A DNA stretch of 64,000 nucleotides. Origin: Kiritimatiellia bacterium. GTDB taxonomy: Bacteria > Verrucomicrobiota > Kiritimatiellia > RFP12 > UBA1067. Below are positions 1 to 10,400 of the stretch, piece by piece. The notes under the pieces were generated by a model. That model was given only the letters and a program-made list of their open reading frames with translations, did no database searches and was not told where the DNA came from. The first letter of the stretch is position 1. Every line of letters starts with the position of its first letter. The stretch spans positions 19,013 through 83,012 of the forward strand of contig JAFXTB010000155.1 of NCBI GenBank assembly GCA_017525225.1, in the 5' to 3' direction. The position numbers and the translations under genes were made by a program.

Positions 1-954
1 CACGTCCAGCCCGAGCCGGCGCAGAAGGCGCAGCAGCACAAGCTTTCCAAGCCCCGCGCCGCCGTTGACCAGAACCACCGGCGCGAACGCGAAGATGAGA
101 AGCGGATTGCCGGAGACCAGCACGCCCGCGCCCACGAGCAGGCCGAGGAAGCGCGAACCCGCATCGCCCATCAGCACCTTGGACGGCTCCGAGTTCCACC
201 ACAGGTATCCAGCGATTCCGCCGGCGACCGTCATGAGCAGGATCGCCCAGCGCGCCGCGAGACGCGCCGCCGTGCCGCCCACGGGAATGAGCAGGTAGTG
301 CGCCACCGGCATGTAGCCTATGACGAGATACAGCAGCACCGCGAGGCTCACGAGCGTGATAAGCGTGAGCGACCCGGCAAGACCGTCCACGCCGTCAGAG
401 CAGTTCGTAGCGTTCATCGTGAACCAGAGCATGAAGCCCGCGGCGGGGATGTACACGTACCAGGGTATCTGCCACATACCCTTCACGAACGGCAGCCAGA
501 TCTTAGCGTACGCGGCCTCCCCCGTGCCGTGCGCATAGCCGATGTAGATGAAGAGCGCCACGCCCAGCGACACCACCGCGTCCAGAAGCCCCTTCTTGAG
601 CTGCCCCCACGGCATGACGCTGCGATCGTCGAGATATCCGAACACCATCGCCGCGTAGAGGCAGAGGAGGACACCGAGGTCCGGCACGTTGAGCGGCATC
701 ACAAGCAGTATGACCGGAAGTACCAGAAGCGATATCCAGAAACCCGCCCCGGTGGGCTTGCCTTTCGACTGCATCCCACCCTGCACGAGCGCCTTGCCCT
801 GATCGTGGGGCAGATGACGCCACAATCTCGGCAGGAACAACACCACGACGAGCGCGGCAAGCATCGTGCCGCCCGCCAGAAGCAGCGCGTGCGACCGGAA
901 GAGGCGCAGCGGGCCCCATCCGTTTGCAACAAGATTTGACAGATGGTACAACAT
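1..954 (-). CDS. mraY: MraY, phospho-N-acetylmuramoyl-pentapeptide transferase (C-terminus beyond window)
   Basis: MraY is the integral membrane enzyme that moves phospho-MurNAc-pentapeptide from UDP onto undecaprenyl phosphate, making lipid I for peptidoglycan. Translating the minus strand from the ATG at 954 gives an open frame that runs off the window after 318 codons; the usual length is about 360, so roughly the last 40 residues are missing. Family signatures are visible: KGKPTGAG near residue 64, the aspartate-rich NCSDGVDGLAG near 185 and MGDAGSR near 261, separated by hydrophobic membrane segments. No strong ribosome-binding site precedes the ATG. It is the only clear housekeeping gene here and anchors the window to a chromosome. 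The usual dcw-cluster neighbour murF does not lie upstream of it. Confidence 0.93.
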   Translation of the reverse strand, partial: MLYHLSNLVANGWGPLRLFRSHALLLAGGTMLAALVVVLFLPRLWRHLPHDQGKALVQGGMQSKGKPTGAGFWISLLVLPVILLVMPLNVPDLGVLLCLYAAMVFGYLDDRSVMPWGQLKKGLLDAVVSLGVALFIYIGYAHGTGEAAYAKIWLPFVKGMWQIPWYVYIPAAGFMLWFTMNATNCSDGVDGLAGSLTLITLVSLAVLLYLVIGYMPVAHYLLIPVGGTAARLAARWAILLMTVAGGIAGYLWWNSEPSKVLMGDAGSRFLGLLVGAGVLVSGNPLLIFAFAPVVLVNGGAGLGKLVLLRLLRRLGLDV

Positions 955-1069
955 AATAAAATGCAGATTGGAGGACAAGAGCCGCCGAAACGGCACCTGG
1001 TCCAATGGACGCCGATATGATACCATTTCCCGGCTACGGTTTCAAGTAGCCGTCTGCAACTGCCGCCCG

Positions 1070-2026
1070 CTATTGCGCCAATGACATTCCCTTGGGCGTC
1101 AGCATAATCTCGCGGACACGGGCGATGTCTGCGTCCGTAAAGCCACAGGATTTCACGTAGGAGACTATTCGCTCCGTCAGCGTCGCGCCTGGGAATGCGT
1201 CCATGACCGCCACAAGACGGTTGAAACGTGCTTTGTGCGTGAAATTCGGGTTTAGGGCATGTCCAGTACCGAACACGGTGAGTTCCCAGTCCTTGCTGAG
1301 ATCATCGAGCGACACGCCCAGGATACCGTTGAGAATGAAGGCGACCGCACCCGTGCGGTCCGCGCCACCGGCGCAATGGAAAATGACGGGATAGTTGGAC
1401 CTTTCCAGAAACACACGGAACGCGGCGGCGAAAGCGCGCTTTGCATCTTCATCCTTGAAGCCACCATACGTCTTCTGCGGACAGTGGAACCATTTCACGC
1501 CAGGTCCCAGCGGCGAGCCGCTCATGCCGTAGCATTCGTGCGGCGAACGTAGGTCGAGATCGCTGCGTATGCCAAGCCCATGGACAAGCTCCGCAATGTC
1601 CTTGTCTGAGATCTTCCGCACACTGGGCTTGAAGGTGGACTTTTCCTCCTCCGTCACGGGTGTGAGTCCGAAGATGTATTCATATCCATGTTTCTCCCCG
1701 CGCTTGAATCGTGCCCCAGAATCAAAAGCGGCGCTGCGATATACAAGGCCATGCCGGACACGCCGTCCATCAAGGCCCATCCAACCGCCGATGTCACGCA
1801 TGTTGGATACGCTATCCACAGCCATGAAGCGTGGCGGACCGTCTTCAGGACGCGGCTTTACATCCCTGAACTTCGCCTTTTGGACCGGATCGGCGAGAAT
1901 GGCGGCACGCTCTTCTGCGCTTTTCGCAAGAAATTCCGAGATGATTCCGGTACCTTGCCCCGCATACACGACAGCCGCCACACCCAAGGCCAGCACGACC
2001 GTCATCGCAATGATCTTCTGTTTCAT
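1070..2026 (-). CDS. Secreted protein-tyrosine phosphatase, Y_phosphatase3 type
   Basis: This is a 318-residue cysteine-dependent phosphatase. Residues 1-22 form a signal peptide (MKQK start, hydrophobic core, VYAG cleavage region), so it should act outside the cytoplasm or at the membrane. The family's early motif NMRDIGGW lies near residue 75, and the catalytic P-loop HCAGGADRTG at 217-226 supplies Cys218 and Arg224 of the CX5R signature. Members dephosphorylate phosphotyrosine or phosphoinositides; the substrate cannot be read from sequence. I chose the ATG at 2026 because it gives the cleaner signal peptide. A GTG at 2038 is also possible, since the AAGGA ribosome-binding site sits unusually far from the ATG. 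The gene stands alone between mraY and the alpha-CTD gene. Confidence 0.85.
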   Translation of the reverse strand: MKQKIIAMTVVLALGVAAVVYAGQGTGIISEFLAKSAEERAAILADPVQKAKFRDVKPRPEDGPPRFMAVDSVSNMRDIGGWMGLDGRRVRHGLVYRSAAFDSGARFKRGEKHGYEYIFGLTPVTEEEKSTFKPSVRKISDKDIAELVHGLGIRSDLDLRSPHECYGMSGSPLGPGVKWFHCPQKTYGGFKDEDAKRAFAAAFRVFLERSNYPVIFHCAGGADRTGAVAFILNGILGVSLDDLSKDWELTVFGTGHALNPNFTHKARFNRLVAVMDAFPGATLTERIVSYVKSCGFTDADIARVREIMLTPKGMSLAQ

Positions 2027-2132
2027 GACGTTGATCACGTCCTTTCGATTATATATAAACTATGACTTTTCTGGATCTTTCCTATAATCCGCAAGATCAT
2101 ATCGCATCCTTGAAAATCGACTGCTCTCAACC

Positions 2133-3203
2133 TTAGCCCCTTAGATGAAGATTGACCTTGGCCAGTTGCGCCCGAATCTCCTCTATCGATTTTTGACCGA
2201 AGTTACGATATGCCCGCAAGTCATCTGCCGACTTATCAAGCAACTCTCCAATCATTTTGATTCCAGCATTGGCCAAACAATTGCTAGCACGGACAGAGAG
2301 TTTTAATTCACTAACAGAAATTGAACGCACTTGTTCGGCCGTCATATCCCGCAACGCTGGATTAATCTCTTCCTCCTCGACTTCTACATTCTTTTTGGGG
2401 CATTCCTCCGTATTTAGTCCAGCAAGAATTTTGTCTAGGAATTCCTCCCCTTCTGTCTTTTTCGGATGATTGCACGTCTCAATGTCTTTGAGCTTTTGTA
2501 CGGCTGGCTCATACTTGAAATGTCTCACTAGCCACTCATATCCCATCTTCACCATCCTCATCCTCTGGCGTTCAGATATTGTCTGATCATTTTCGACTGA
2601 TTCAGTCAATCGAAAGACATACGGGACCTTCATTTTCATGAAATATCCAATAAATGCGTAAAAAACGTTTGAGTTAAAGGATGTAATATCTTGGTGATTT
2701 CGTTTGCAAAGCCAATCCTGCAAACCGCCATATCCAAATGCTGATTTAAACTTACCTGATTCATGATGTTTATGGGTCACAAAATCCTCTGTCTCATTAT
2801 AGAGCGACAAACCAATAACTCCGGCGATCGTGAGCGTATCATGCTCATTCATTTGCTCCATAGCCCACTCAACAGAGTAATACACGTCCTCATTCAGCAA
2901 AAAGTTTCGCGCGTCAGTCGGATCCAGCTTGCCGATCTGCGCATCTGGAAGCACGCACAACTCTTCAGCCATACGCTTGACCTCCGCCATGAAATTGCGA
3001 GTCACCCTAGTCCCTTTCGGGTTCTTAACATTGACAAATATATCGGGCTGAATAAGTCTAGCCAACGTCTCCAGCACAATATAGTGACTATTCAGTACAA
3101 TTTCAAGAATCTGCTCTTCCAGTGTCATCCCCTTCGCATCAGCAGCCCTGATGTCTTCAAGGTTGAGTAAGGATTTCTCTCTTGGCATCTGAATGTTTTC
3201 CAT
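2133..3203 (-). CDS. Unknown N-terminal region fused to an RNA polymerase alpha C-terminal domain
   Basis: The last 65 or so residues of this 356-residue protein (about 290-356) are a clear alpha-CTD, the DNA- and activator-binding module of bacterial RNA polymerase alpha. It reads SELKLSVRASNCL, then NAGIKMIGEL, then RNFGQKSIEEI. Residues matching the E. coli DNA contacts R265, N268, C269, G296, K298 and S299 are all present (R305, N308, C309, G336, K338, S339). The first 250 residues are not alpha-NTD and I do not recognise them; an acidic linker (VEVEEEEI) joins the two parts. It could recruit polymerase, bind UP elements or compete with host alpha. The start is set by AGGAG seven bases before the ATG. 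It is AT-richer than most neighbours. How it relates to the polymerase island 40 kb away is inference. Confidence 0.85.
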   Translation of the reverse strand: MENIQMPREKSLLNLEDIRAADAKGMTLEEQILEIVLNSHYIVLETLARLIQPDIFVNVKNPKGTRVTRNFMAEVKRMAEELCVLPDAQIGKLDPTDARNFLLNEDVYYSVEWAMEQMNEHDTLTIAGVIGLSLYNETEDFVTHKHHESGKFKSAFGYGGLQDWLCKRNHQDITSFNSNVFYAFIGYFMKMKVPYVFRLTESVENDQTISERQRMRMVKMGYEWLVRHFKYEPAVQKLKDIETCNHPKKTEGEEFLDKILAGLNTEECPKKNVEVEEEEINPALRDMTAEQVRSISVSELKLSVRASNCLANAGIKMIGELLDKSADDLRAYRNFGQKSIEEIRAQLAKVNLHLRG

Positions 3204-3230
3204 TACATCACTCCTGTACTATAGAAATTC

Positions 3231-4034
3231 TCAAAGCGCTCTTACCGAGAAATTACCAAACGCTTTATTAACTACGGCGGCGAGCGCTTCAGCGTATTTC
3301 TTAATTCCGGCGCTGCGTATTTCAACGCCTTCCTCCGAGTGCATGTCGCCTTTACATGGCAGGCAGATCGAACAGCATGGTAAATCGTATTCGTCATACT
3401 CCCATGACTCGTCAGGTTCACCGTCCACAACAATGCATGGATCACGGTCAATGTCGGCGACTGTATTTTTAAGTGTTCCCGCCATCTTCTGCTGATGCGC
3501 TTCGTCATCTTCAGGAAGCACATTCTCGATGGTGAACGCCTTTTCATCCGTCCATCCCTCTTCCGTCACATCGGTTGCCACGACATATTCCACGTAAATG
3601 CCTCTGTCCCTGAGCGCCTCGACAACTTCATCCGCCCCGCCGAACCCATCTTCGGCCTCCTCGTCACCAGTGAACGCCACCATGACATTGTCGCTAAACG
3701 CGTTCTCCTTCATGCAGGCGACAATCACCGCATTCGTGATGAGATTGTCGAAGGAGCCTTTCCACAATTCGCCGTCGCACTTTACGTAGCACTGTTCGGC
3801 CACCATGTCAACGTGGGACGAAACAACGACGACTGGTTGCTCCGGATCAAAATTACTCGGCGCATAGATTTTCGCAAGATCGCCATCATGATAAAGTTTC
3901 CAACCACTCTCTTTCAGACACTCAGCGATGGCATCAACCCGCGCCGTGTTTGTAAACTTCTCTCCATCATCCTCACCGCGCACGGCGATTCGTTCAAGGA
4001 TGGGACGGACTACTTCTTCTCCTTTACACCACAT
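3231..4034 (-). CDS. Zinc metallopeptidase, M20/M28/M42-like
   Basis: This 267-residue protein resembles co-catalytic zinc aminopeptidases or deacylases. Likely metal ligands and catalytic residues appear in order: SSHVDMV (His and Asp, near 74-76), GSFDNLITNA (Asp near 96), FTGDEEAEDG (paired Glu near 125), ATDVTEEGW (Asp near 155) and a late MHSEEGVEI (His). No signal peptide is seen, so it should be cytoplasmic. I prefer the ATG at 4034, nine bases after AAGGA, to the TTG or ATG just upstream. It overlaps the 3' end of the transposase gene by 11 bases. A second, distant peptidase of the same superfamily lies at 15186-15956. The substrate is unknown. Confidence 0.7.
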   Translation of the reverse strand: MWCKGEEVVRPILERIAVRGEDDGEKFTNTARVDAIAECLKESGWKLYHDGDLAKIYAPSNFDPEQPVVVVSSHVDMVAEQCYVKCDGELWKGSFDNLITNAVIVACMKENAFSDNVMVAFTGDEEAEDGFGGADEVVEALRDRGIYVEYVVATDVTEEGWTDEKAFTIENVLPEDDEAHQQKMAGTLKNTVADIDRDPCIVVDGEPDESWEYDEYDLPCCSICLPCKGDMHSEEGVEIRSAGIKKYAEALAAVVNKAFGNFSVRAL

Positions 4035-5118
4035 CGTCATCAATCCTTACGATTCCAACCGCCAAAACCGGCTTAGTCAAGCCATCCACAATGACATCAC
4101 CCATCAGATGGCAACGGTCATAGAGTTCTGCCCTTGTCGGTTCGCGCGTCATGGCGGGCCAGAGCGAAAGGAAGAGCATTCGGCCTTCCGCGCAGAAGCG
4201 CTCGTACTGGCGGCCGGGATGCCACCGCTCGCCGAAGCCCTCGGGCGAGAGTACCACCCACCTCCCGCCGGCCAGACCCAAGGCATGGCCGCACGCCTTT
4301 TCACATGGGCTCATGAAGGTACCGACGCCAGCCCCACCAGGGCCAATACGCCGCGCTCGTGCGACAGCCGCGTTCCACTCCTTACCACCCTCGGTAAGCT
4401 TGCGCGAATAGCGCATCGGCTCCAGGATCGGTGACTTTAAGATATCGATGTTGCCATAGCCATACCACTTCCGCCCGAGAAACGACACTTCATTGACGCG
4501 CTGGAAAAACTCACGGTGGCTTTGGCGCCGCCAGCTTCGCTCGGGATTCTCGCGGATATACCGCGTAAAGGCCGCGAGCTGCCCATCGGCCTTTACGATC
4601 CAATCATGCCAATCAAAGGCGAAGAGGTGTTGCCCGCCAGAGCGGGCAACGGCACCACGCCTACCGCCCGCGCTAGCCTGCAACTTTTCTGAGCTTGCTT
4701 CGCCCTTCACGCCAGTAGGCGATCCCGCCGCGCTAGTCGCGCCGCCATCTGCGCAGGTAGGCGTCTCGCTCGCGCTTGCTCTGGCAAGCGCGAAATACCC
4801 CTTCTCCAACTTTCTCATCAGCATTCTCACAATTACCGCCAAGCTCACTCGCTTCTCGATATCGCGAATCTTGATGAGTAGGTGAATATGATCAGGCATG
4901 ATGGAGAAACATCGAATCGGCTCGATGCAATACCAGGTTTCGTGGAATGTCATGATGATATCGACGAATAGCCGCGTAATCCTGTTCCCTTCAAGGTAGT
5001 GGCTCGCCGTACCGCCACAGACGCGCGAAAGCGCAGGGTAACCATCGTTGCGCCTGATCGTTACCATATAGAAATATGGCAATGAATAATCAAACCCTGG
5101 CAAGCGGCGGCCCATCAT
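4024..5118 (-). CDS. REP-associated tyrosine transposase (RAYT, Y1 HUH family)
   Basis: Y1 transposases nick single-stranded DNA with a tyrosine, coordinated by a His-X-His motif; RAYTs act on REP palindromes. The HUH motif is MPDHIHLLI (HIH at 77-79) and the catalytic tyrosine is Tyr187 in RYIRENPER. The protein is 364 residues, long for the family, because of two additions. One is a low-complexity insert at about 111-163, rich in Ala, Gly and Ser. The other is a C-terminal extension of about 150 residues that I do not recognise. The insert is encoded by REP-like DNA, including a perfect hairpin at 4629-4650 and GGTAGGCG-type heads. Matching GGTAGGG palindromes occur across the window. No ribosome-binding site is obvious. 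Confidence 0.85.
   Translation of the reverse strand: MMGRRLPGFDYSLPYFYMVTIRRNDGYPALSRVCGGTASHYLEGNRITRLFVDIIMTFHETWYCIEPIRCFSIMPDHIHLLIKIRDIEKRVSLAVIVRMLMRKLEKGYFALARASASETPTCADGGATSAAGSPTGVKGEASSEKLQASAGGRRGAVARSGGQHLFAFDWHDWIVKADGQLAAFTRYIRENPERSWRRQSHREFFQRVNEVSFLGRKWYGYGNIDILKSPILEPMRYSRKLTEGGKEWNAAVARARRIGPGGAGVGTFMSPCEKACGHALGLAGGRWVVLSPEGFGERWHPGRQYERFCAEGRMLFLSLWPAMTREPTRAELYDRCHLMGDVIVDGLTKPVLAVGIVRIDDDVV
4629..4667 (-). repeat. REP-like element inside the RAYT gene
   Basis: On the minus strand this reads GGTAGGCG followed closely by GTTGCCCGC, a TCTG loop and GCGGGCAAC, a perfect 9-bp stem at 4629-4650. It lies in frame inside the low-complexity insert of the transposase. The head resembles the GGTAGGG head of the other REP copies in the window. 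Confidence 0.55.
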
Positions 5119-5126
5119 TCAACACC

Positions 5127-5267
5127 TTAGTTGCCAAGGTTCGGGTTCGCCACCGCGACCTTCAGAAACTCGAACGGCCCCTTCGCCTTCCGCTCTCGCG
5201 TCAGTTCACCAACTAACTCCGCAGCAAGATTCTCAATACGGGCATTCTCTATGACTTGTAACGACAT
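5127..5267 (-). pseudogene. recC-like 5' remnant (46 codons)
   Basis: A strong ribosome-binding site (GGAGG four bases before the ATG at 5267) leads into 46 codons ending in TAA. The peptide reads like the start of an exodeoxyribonuclease V gamma subunit: ENLAAELVGEL, then GPFEFLKVAVANPNLGN, where intact RecC proteins continue from PNL into several hundred more residues. The frame ends just after that motif and the transposase gene begins nine bases later, so the rest of recC appears to have been lost or displaced. Alternatively it is a genuine short peptide. It sits 12 bases downstream of the DUF262/DUF1524 gene, as if once part of that operon. Confidence 0.5.
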
Positions 5268-5278
5268 ACATCCTCCTC

Positions 5279-7450
5279 TCAAGCCGGATCGTTATTTGGA
5301 TTCACACCCAAAACGCGTCTGAATGCTGAATCCAAAAGGCCCAACATATCGTTGCCATGGATCGCGCAAACTTCTTTCCAACCAACTTCATTCGCCGGGG
5401 TAAGCTCAGCCATTAGACGCAACTTCAAACTCCCCCCAAACACAGTTTCTCTATATTGAATCTTCTTCGCACTTGGCTTTAGATTTGAAAACTTAGAATT
5501 CTCGCTTGGCTGAACAACACACAAATTTCCAAACTGATCAACAGCCCGTCTTCCCTGCCCATCTGGATCTATCCATACGAGTTGCTGATTCTGTTGACAA
5601 CCCTCTGGATGCTGCGGATACCAATGCTCAACAGAATTACGATATGCAAATACAAAGGGCTCCCAAGTCCCTTCAGCTCCTTGAGACTTGAACTTCTTCT
5701 TCTCTTTTGCATCCCTCCATAGCAGGAAGTCTAGATAATTAAAGATAATATGAGGCGTAGAAGTGCCTTCGCGCAAATTTTCTTTCGTTAATTCGGCAAC
5801 GTATCCTTTTGTCTCTACGCATGCATACCTCTCCGCCTCATTAACAAGATCCACAAAAGAGACAACGCCATCCACATGGACTCTGTACAGCCAATCCAAC
5901 AATCTAGTCACCCAATGCATACCTTTGAATTCTGTGTATGTAACCCTTAGGCACGATTGTAACATCAGAATCTCTTCACGCGAATTGCTCTTTACGTTTT
6001 CTTCACCATCACACCAATCGGAAGCCACATAGTATGCTGTGCGCTTCTTCCCGCTCTCGTCAACACTTTGCCGTAGTTGTTTCAAACTCCAGTCTCCATC
6101 AACCGCATCACGTTCATAGTCACGTTTAACTATGTATTTGTCAAACAGGCATCTACATGTCAGGAGGCATTTTGCAAAATCCCATGCTATATTTCCATTT
6201 TTCTCATTGTCTCCGCCATCCTTCTTGAACAAATCCTCAAAACGCCGAATCATCTTCGAAACATCAAGTTCACTTCTGTCAAGATCACCTTGATTGTTTT
6301 TATGGTTAAACACCTTCAACACATTCAGTAGGAAATGGGGGAAGTATATTACACTTCTAAATCGCACAGGGTCCCCCCTGCCCTCTAATTCATCCGATCC
6401 ATCATCGAGTACCTGTTCTTCATTCGATTCATCCTTCACCTTTCCCATCAGAAGAGACTCACAAATCGAACACTTTACATCGCATACGCCCTCACCATTC
6501 GCACCAACATCAATCTGAGGCATTGCGGACCAATCTTTCCCGAAAATCTCGTCACGAACGCCAGATGAGAAATGCATTTGCACATACCCGTTCATGTCGC
6601 TACAAGCATTCCAAATTTGTGCAAATCGTTTTCGCTTATTAACGTCGGTAAGCTGTCGCATTAACATAGCTTTGACAATATCCTCTGGGTCTAATTGCTC
6701 ACCACGTGTGTTCATCACCTCAAAATATCTATTCAAGTCAGTTGTGTCTGGGACCCTGACAAGATATAGTCGGACCTTCGACAACCCCTTTAGCATCCGA
6801 TTTTTATATTCATCACCACGGGCCCGAAGGTGGCGCAATATTGAAACTACACCATTACACATGCTATTTTCAAGTGCCACACCTTTCTCGTTTGCCTTTT
6901 CTTTAATCAACCAATCCCCTTCCTTGACCTGTGCGTCAAGCTCCGCGAGCTGCTTAGTCGCCCTCTGCACACAATTCTCTTGCGTGTCCGCCTTACACAC
7001 AAAAGCTTTAGCGAACTTTATTATTTCCTTTATATGCATTACTGTTCGTCGCGACCGAACCCGTTGTGCATAATCCAACGGATTTTTCGACTTGATCTCA
7101 ACCCCAAGACAATTCAGCAATATGAAGAGTGCCGTCAGGCGTTGCTGTCCATCAATGACCTCACACCAAAGATGGCTATCTTTCTCTGTGGCCTTAACAA
7201 CAACCGAGCCTATATAATATTCATTCGTGCCATTTTCGTCAGAAATAGCGGCATCGTGAATGTCATCCATCAGGCAGATCAGCTCATTCTCATTGACCTC
7301 ATGCGGAGGTGTACCCCACGCGAATGCGCGTTGATATAGAGGCACCTTAAATGTACAGCATGGGAACAAGTCAAACAGTGATACCTCGTCCTGAAGTACA
7401 GGGGCTTGAACAACCGATGACTTCGTCAGATCTTCTTTATAGTCAACCAT
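5279..7450 (-). CDS. DUF262/DUF1524 protein, GmrSD/SspE-like candidate restriction nuclease
   Basis: This is a 723-residue protein of the family that includes GmrSD type IV restriction enzymes and SspE. The N-terminal DUF262 (ParB-fold NTPase) shows VPLYQRAFAW (36-45) and VIDGQQRLTAL (98-108). The C-terminal DUF1524 HNH-type nuclease shows NSVEHWYPQHPEG (about 605-617) and the FGNLCVV motif about 35 residues later. Such proteins couple nucleotide hydrolysis to cleavage of modified or invading DNA. The start at 7450 is set by AGGAGG six bases upstream; an in-frame ATG at 7465 would overlap the previous gene. It is the last intact gene of the AT-rich operon 13130-5279. It is probably intact and active, but the target is unknown. 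Confidence 0.85.
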   Translation of the reverse strand: MVDYKEDLTKSSVVQAPVLQDEVSLFDLFPCCTFKVPLYQRAFAWGTPPHEVNENELICLMDDIHDAAISDENGTNEYYIGSVVVKATEKDSHLWCEVIDGQQRLTALFILLNCLGVEIKSKNPLDYAQRVRSRRTVMHIKEIIKFAKAFVCKADTQENCVQRATKQLAELDAQVKEGDWLIKEKANEKGVALENSMCNGVVSILRHLRARGDEYKNRMLKGLSKVRLYLVRVPDTTDLNRYFEVMNTRGEQLDPEDIVKAMLMRQLTDVNKRKRFAQIWNACSDMNGYVQMHFSSGVRDEIFGKDWSAMPQIDVGANGEGVCDVKCSICESLLMGKVKDESNEEQVLDDGSDELEGRGDPVRFRSVIYFPHFLLNVLKVFNHKNNQGDLDRSELDVSKMIRRFEDLFKKDGGDNEKNGNIAWDFAKCLLTCRCLFDKYIVKRDYERDAVDGDWSLKQLRQSVDESGKKRTAYYVASDWCDGEENVKSNSREEILMLQSCLRVTYTEFKGMHWVTRLLDWLYRVHVDGVVSFVDLVNEAERYACVETKGYVAELTKENLREGTSTPHIIFNYLDFLLWRDAKEKKKFKSQGAEGTWEPFVFAYRNSVEHWYPQHPEGCQQNQQLVWIDPDGQGRRAVDQFGNLCVVQPSENSKFSNLKPSAKKIQYRETVFGGSLKLRLMAELTPANEVGWKEVCAIHGNDMLGLLDSAFRRVLGVNPNNDPA

Positions 7451-7461
7451 TTTAATCCTCC

Positions 7462-10400
7462 TCAAAGAGCGTTAACAAGTTCCCAAAGAGACTTCCTATC
7501 GTCCGTCTTCTGCTTCTCTTTTGCAGACTTCGACATTTCAACAGCCATCTTCGCAATGTCCGTATGGAACACCGCATTCCTGATAGCGAAAAACATTGCG
7601 ATCCTATTCGTGTAGTTACTGCTTCCGTCAACAACACCCAGGGCGTACTTGTTTGGTGTCTTAGGACTAAAATACTCAAGGTCTAGCCTCGCTGAATATA
7701 CCCATTTGCACAATGTTTTAATTGCAGCATTGACATCTTCTTCGAGAGGAAGTCCCAATCCAAAACGATCGAAATACGCCAAGAGAACCGACTCGAACAG
7801 CGCCTTAATATATACATTGTTGCTCCTATTCTCAAGTATCGGCTTTACCCCAGGACAACTCTCAGCTTTTTCTCGAACCTTCTTCAACAAGACCTGATAA
7901 TGCGAAACCATGTCGAAGAACTCCTTCCCAGGAGCAAACTCTGTTCCTATACGAAATTTTCCTACGGCAGCAAAAGCATTGTCAACATACCCATATTTAC
8001 CCCTCCACCGCTGAGGGACGCCCTTAAAAGCCTTTAGGTCTTTAGTTGTAAAGCCATAGCATCTTTCTTTACCCGACCATTTCAAGATTGGATACAAGAG
8101 TTTGTCAAACAAATAACTTAGATCCTGAACATCGAAATTCTCCCATTGTATCACAACCAGCAGACGCGGATCCTTTGTTTCATGCCCAACATTTTCATAG
8201 CAATCAGGATTAAGACGGATGTCTTCATCTAGCTCCCGCAAATGATACGCCTTCAGTAGATCATGCGGCTCAAGTCGTCTTCCTTTGATATTCTGTGAAT
8301 CAAACAACTGAAACGCATAATCGCGTTCGGTCACACACACAGCAACGACTTGCAGCGAATTAGTAAAGGCTTCTTTGAATTTCGCCTGGCAATCGTCACC
8401 ATGGATTTTTAAATAATCCATAATATGGCACAGATTATTGTTGAGATTTCTTCTCGAGTCCGGCATTTGAATAAGCGCAGGATAAAACTCCGGTCTTTTC
8501 AAAAGGTCACACTCTATTCCTAAGGCAAGCGCCAACAATAAAAATGTCAAAGTACGTTGCTGACCATCGACAATATTGTAAACGCATATTCCATCAGCGC
8601 TCTTTTCTTTGTGCAGGATAATCGAACCCATCCGATATGGTATGTCGCTCCAGTCATTTTCTTGCGGCTTTTTATCAATCACCATTCGTTTGATGTCATC
8701 CATGAACTCCCAGACATTATCCCTCTCCCATTTGTATGGACGCTGATACTCAGGAATACGCAGATTCATCTTAAACAATTGTGGTATAGTTATAACCATC
8801 GCATTTTTATCCCCAAGGACATCCAGGGTCTCGCCCATAGTCAGCTGATTCTTGAGTGTTTTCAGTTTCTCCCTTATTCCTATGTCCAGCGTCAGGAACT
8901 TCTCTTCTTCTACAACCTTACGCACACTTGGCAACTTGTCTTTGTCGCCGACCTTGTCTCCTTGATGATCTTCTTTTGTTTTTGAGGCAAGCAGTCCATC
9001 ATCATTTAATATAACTTCCCGAACATGCATACCTCTTTGATTGAGTCTTAATTTTAATTCCGCAAATTGTCGTATCTCTTCCAAATTTTCAAACCCGAAT
9101 TCTTTACACACTTTCTCCCGCTCCACCTTTGTCCTTCTGCTATTGGCGGTAGACGCCCCAAATCCAACAGCAACCAAAGCTGGGTTATCATACCCACCTA
9201 CAGGCCATTCCCAATCAGGCATTAAACTATCACGATCTACATCACAAGGTTTCTTCAACCCATTCTTAGTGGGCATCCACTTGCTATCCTTCAACTGAAT
9301 AACAAAGCTTGAATCAGAAATCCTGCCTTCTGCACCACGATTGGGTTTATAAAATGCGGATAACTGTTCTCTCGTCGCGGATATCAGCACCTGCCAGACC
9401 AGCCGTCCGACACGTTGAAGTTTCGCCGGATCATTTTGTAGCTCACTCAGTTTTTGTATTATCTGCCCTAAGATGTCTATCTTAAAATCTTTTTCTTCCT
9501 TAGTAGCCTTCATGACATTGCCAGGCGCTCCTCGTAGATAATCCGCCTTAACATGTTCTGATACAGAATCAACACAGGTGATTTGCAACTCCAGCATAAT
9601 GCCGAGTGCCTTAGCAAATTCACGAAGCGTCGTTAACTGTCTATCCCCTAAAATGCCACTATAGACATCCGACAACGAGAATCTGTTAACTGTTGCAAGC
9701 ACATTAGAAACTAGATTCAGTCCAGAATCAATATACGGCGAATCAAGAAAAATCTCGGAAAGCCTAACCCATCTCTTATCACAACAAATCACAGGGAAAC
9801 ACCGACATTCACTTGCGTATATCCTGTTAGCCGCCAATAAATCAAGCATTGAACTAAAGTACAACTCATTCTCTTCTATTGTTGCATCATTAATTTCTCC
9901 GGTTCCTGCCCAGAAATTCTTTATGTAATACTTTAGATTGGAAACCTCATCATATACATCAACATTGAGCTTCTTGAAAAATTCCTTCAAGGTTTCTCCG
10001 TCCGGACAATCATTGATATATTTATCGAAGTCCTCGTGAATAGCCACGGCATCAATCAACTTTACATCAGAACAACATCTAACTAATCTCTTGCCACAAT
10101 TTGCAGCAACCAACTCACCTGTTTGCAACCTAATGAAAGGGACCTTTAAGATGCCATCCTTAAACTCTTCATGCAGCCATGCTGCGTATTCTTTCCTTGC
10201 ATATATAAAGAGCTGTATCAACTCGGCATTAGCCTTCCCAGCAAACAACTGCGCGCAATCATGTCTTTCTTGACACTCCCCAACCAAGGTCTCAATATTA
10301 AACTCTTCAATCCCTATATCATCGAAAAACCTGTACGCATTGGAATTCTTTTGTGAAGGATTTTTAGCCCATGCGATATTCGTGTTCTTTTTTATTATCT

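Noticed and set aside
298..939. 213-codon plus-strand frame
   Set aside because: It is antisense to mraY, whose membrane motifs and length are convincing; the plus-strand product is Arg/His-rich and patternless.
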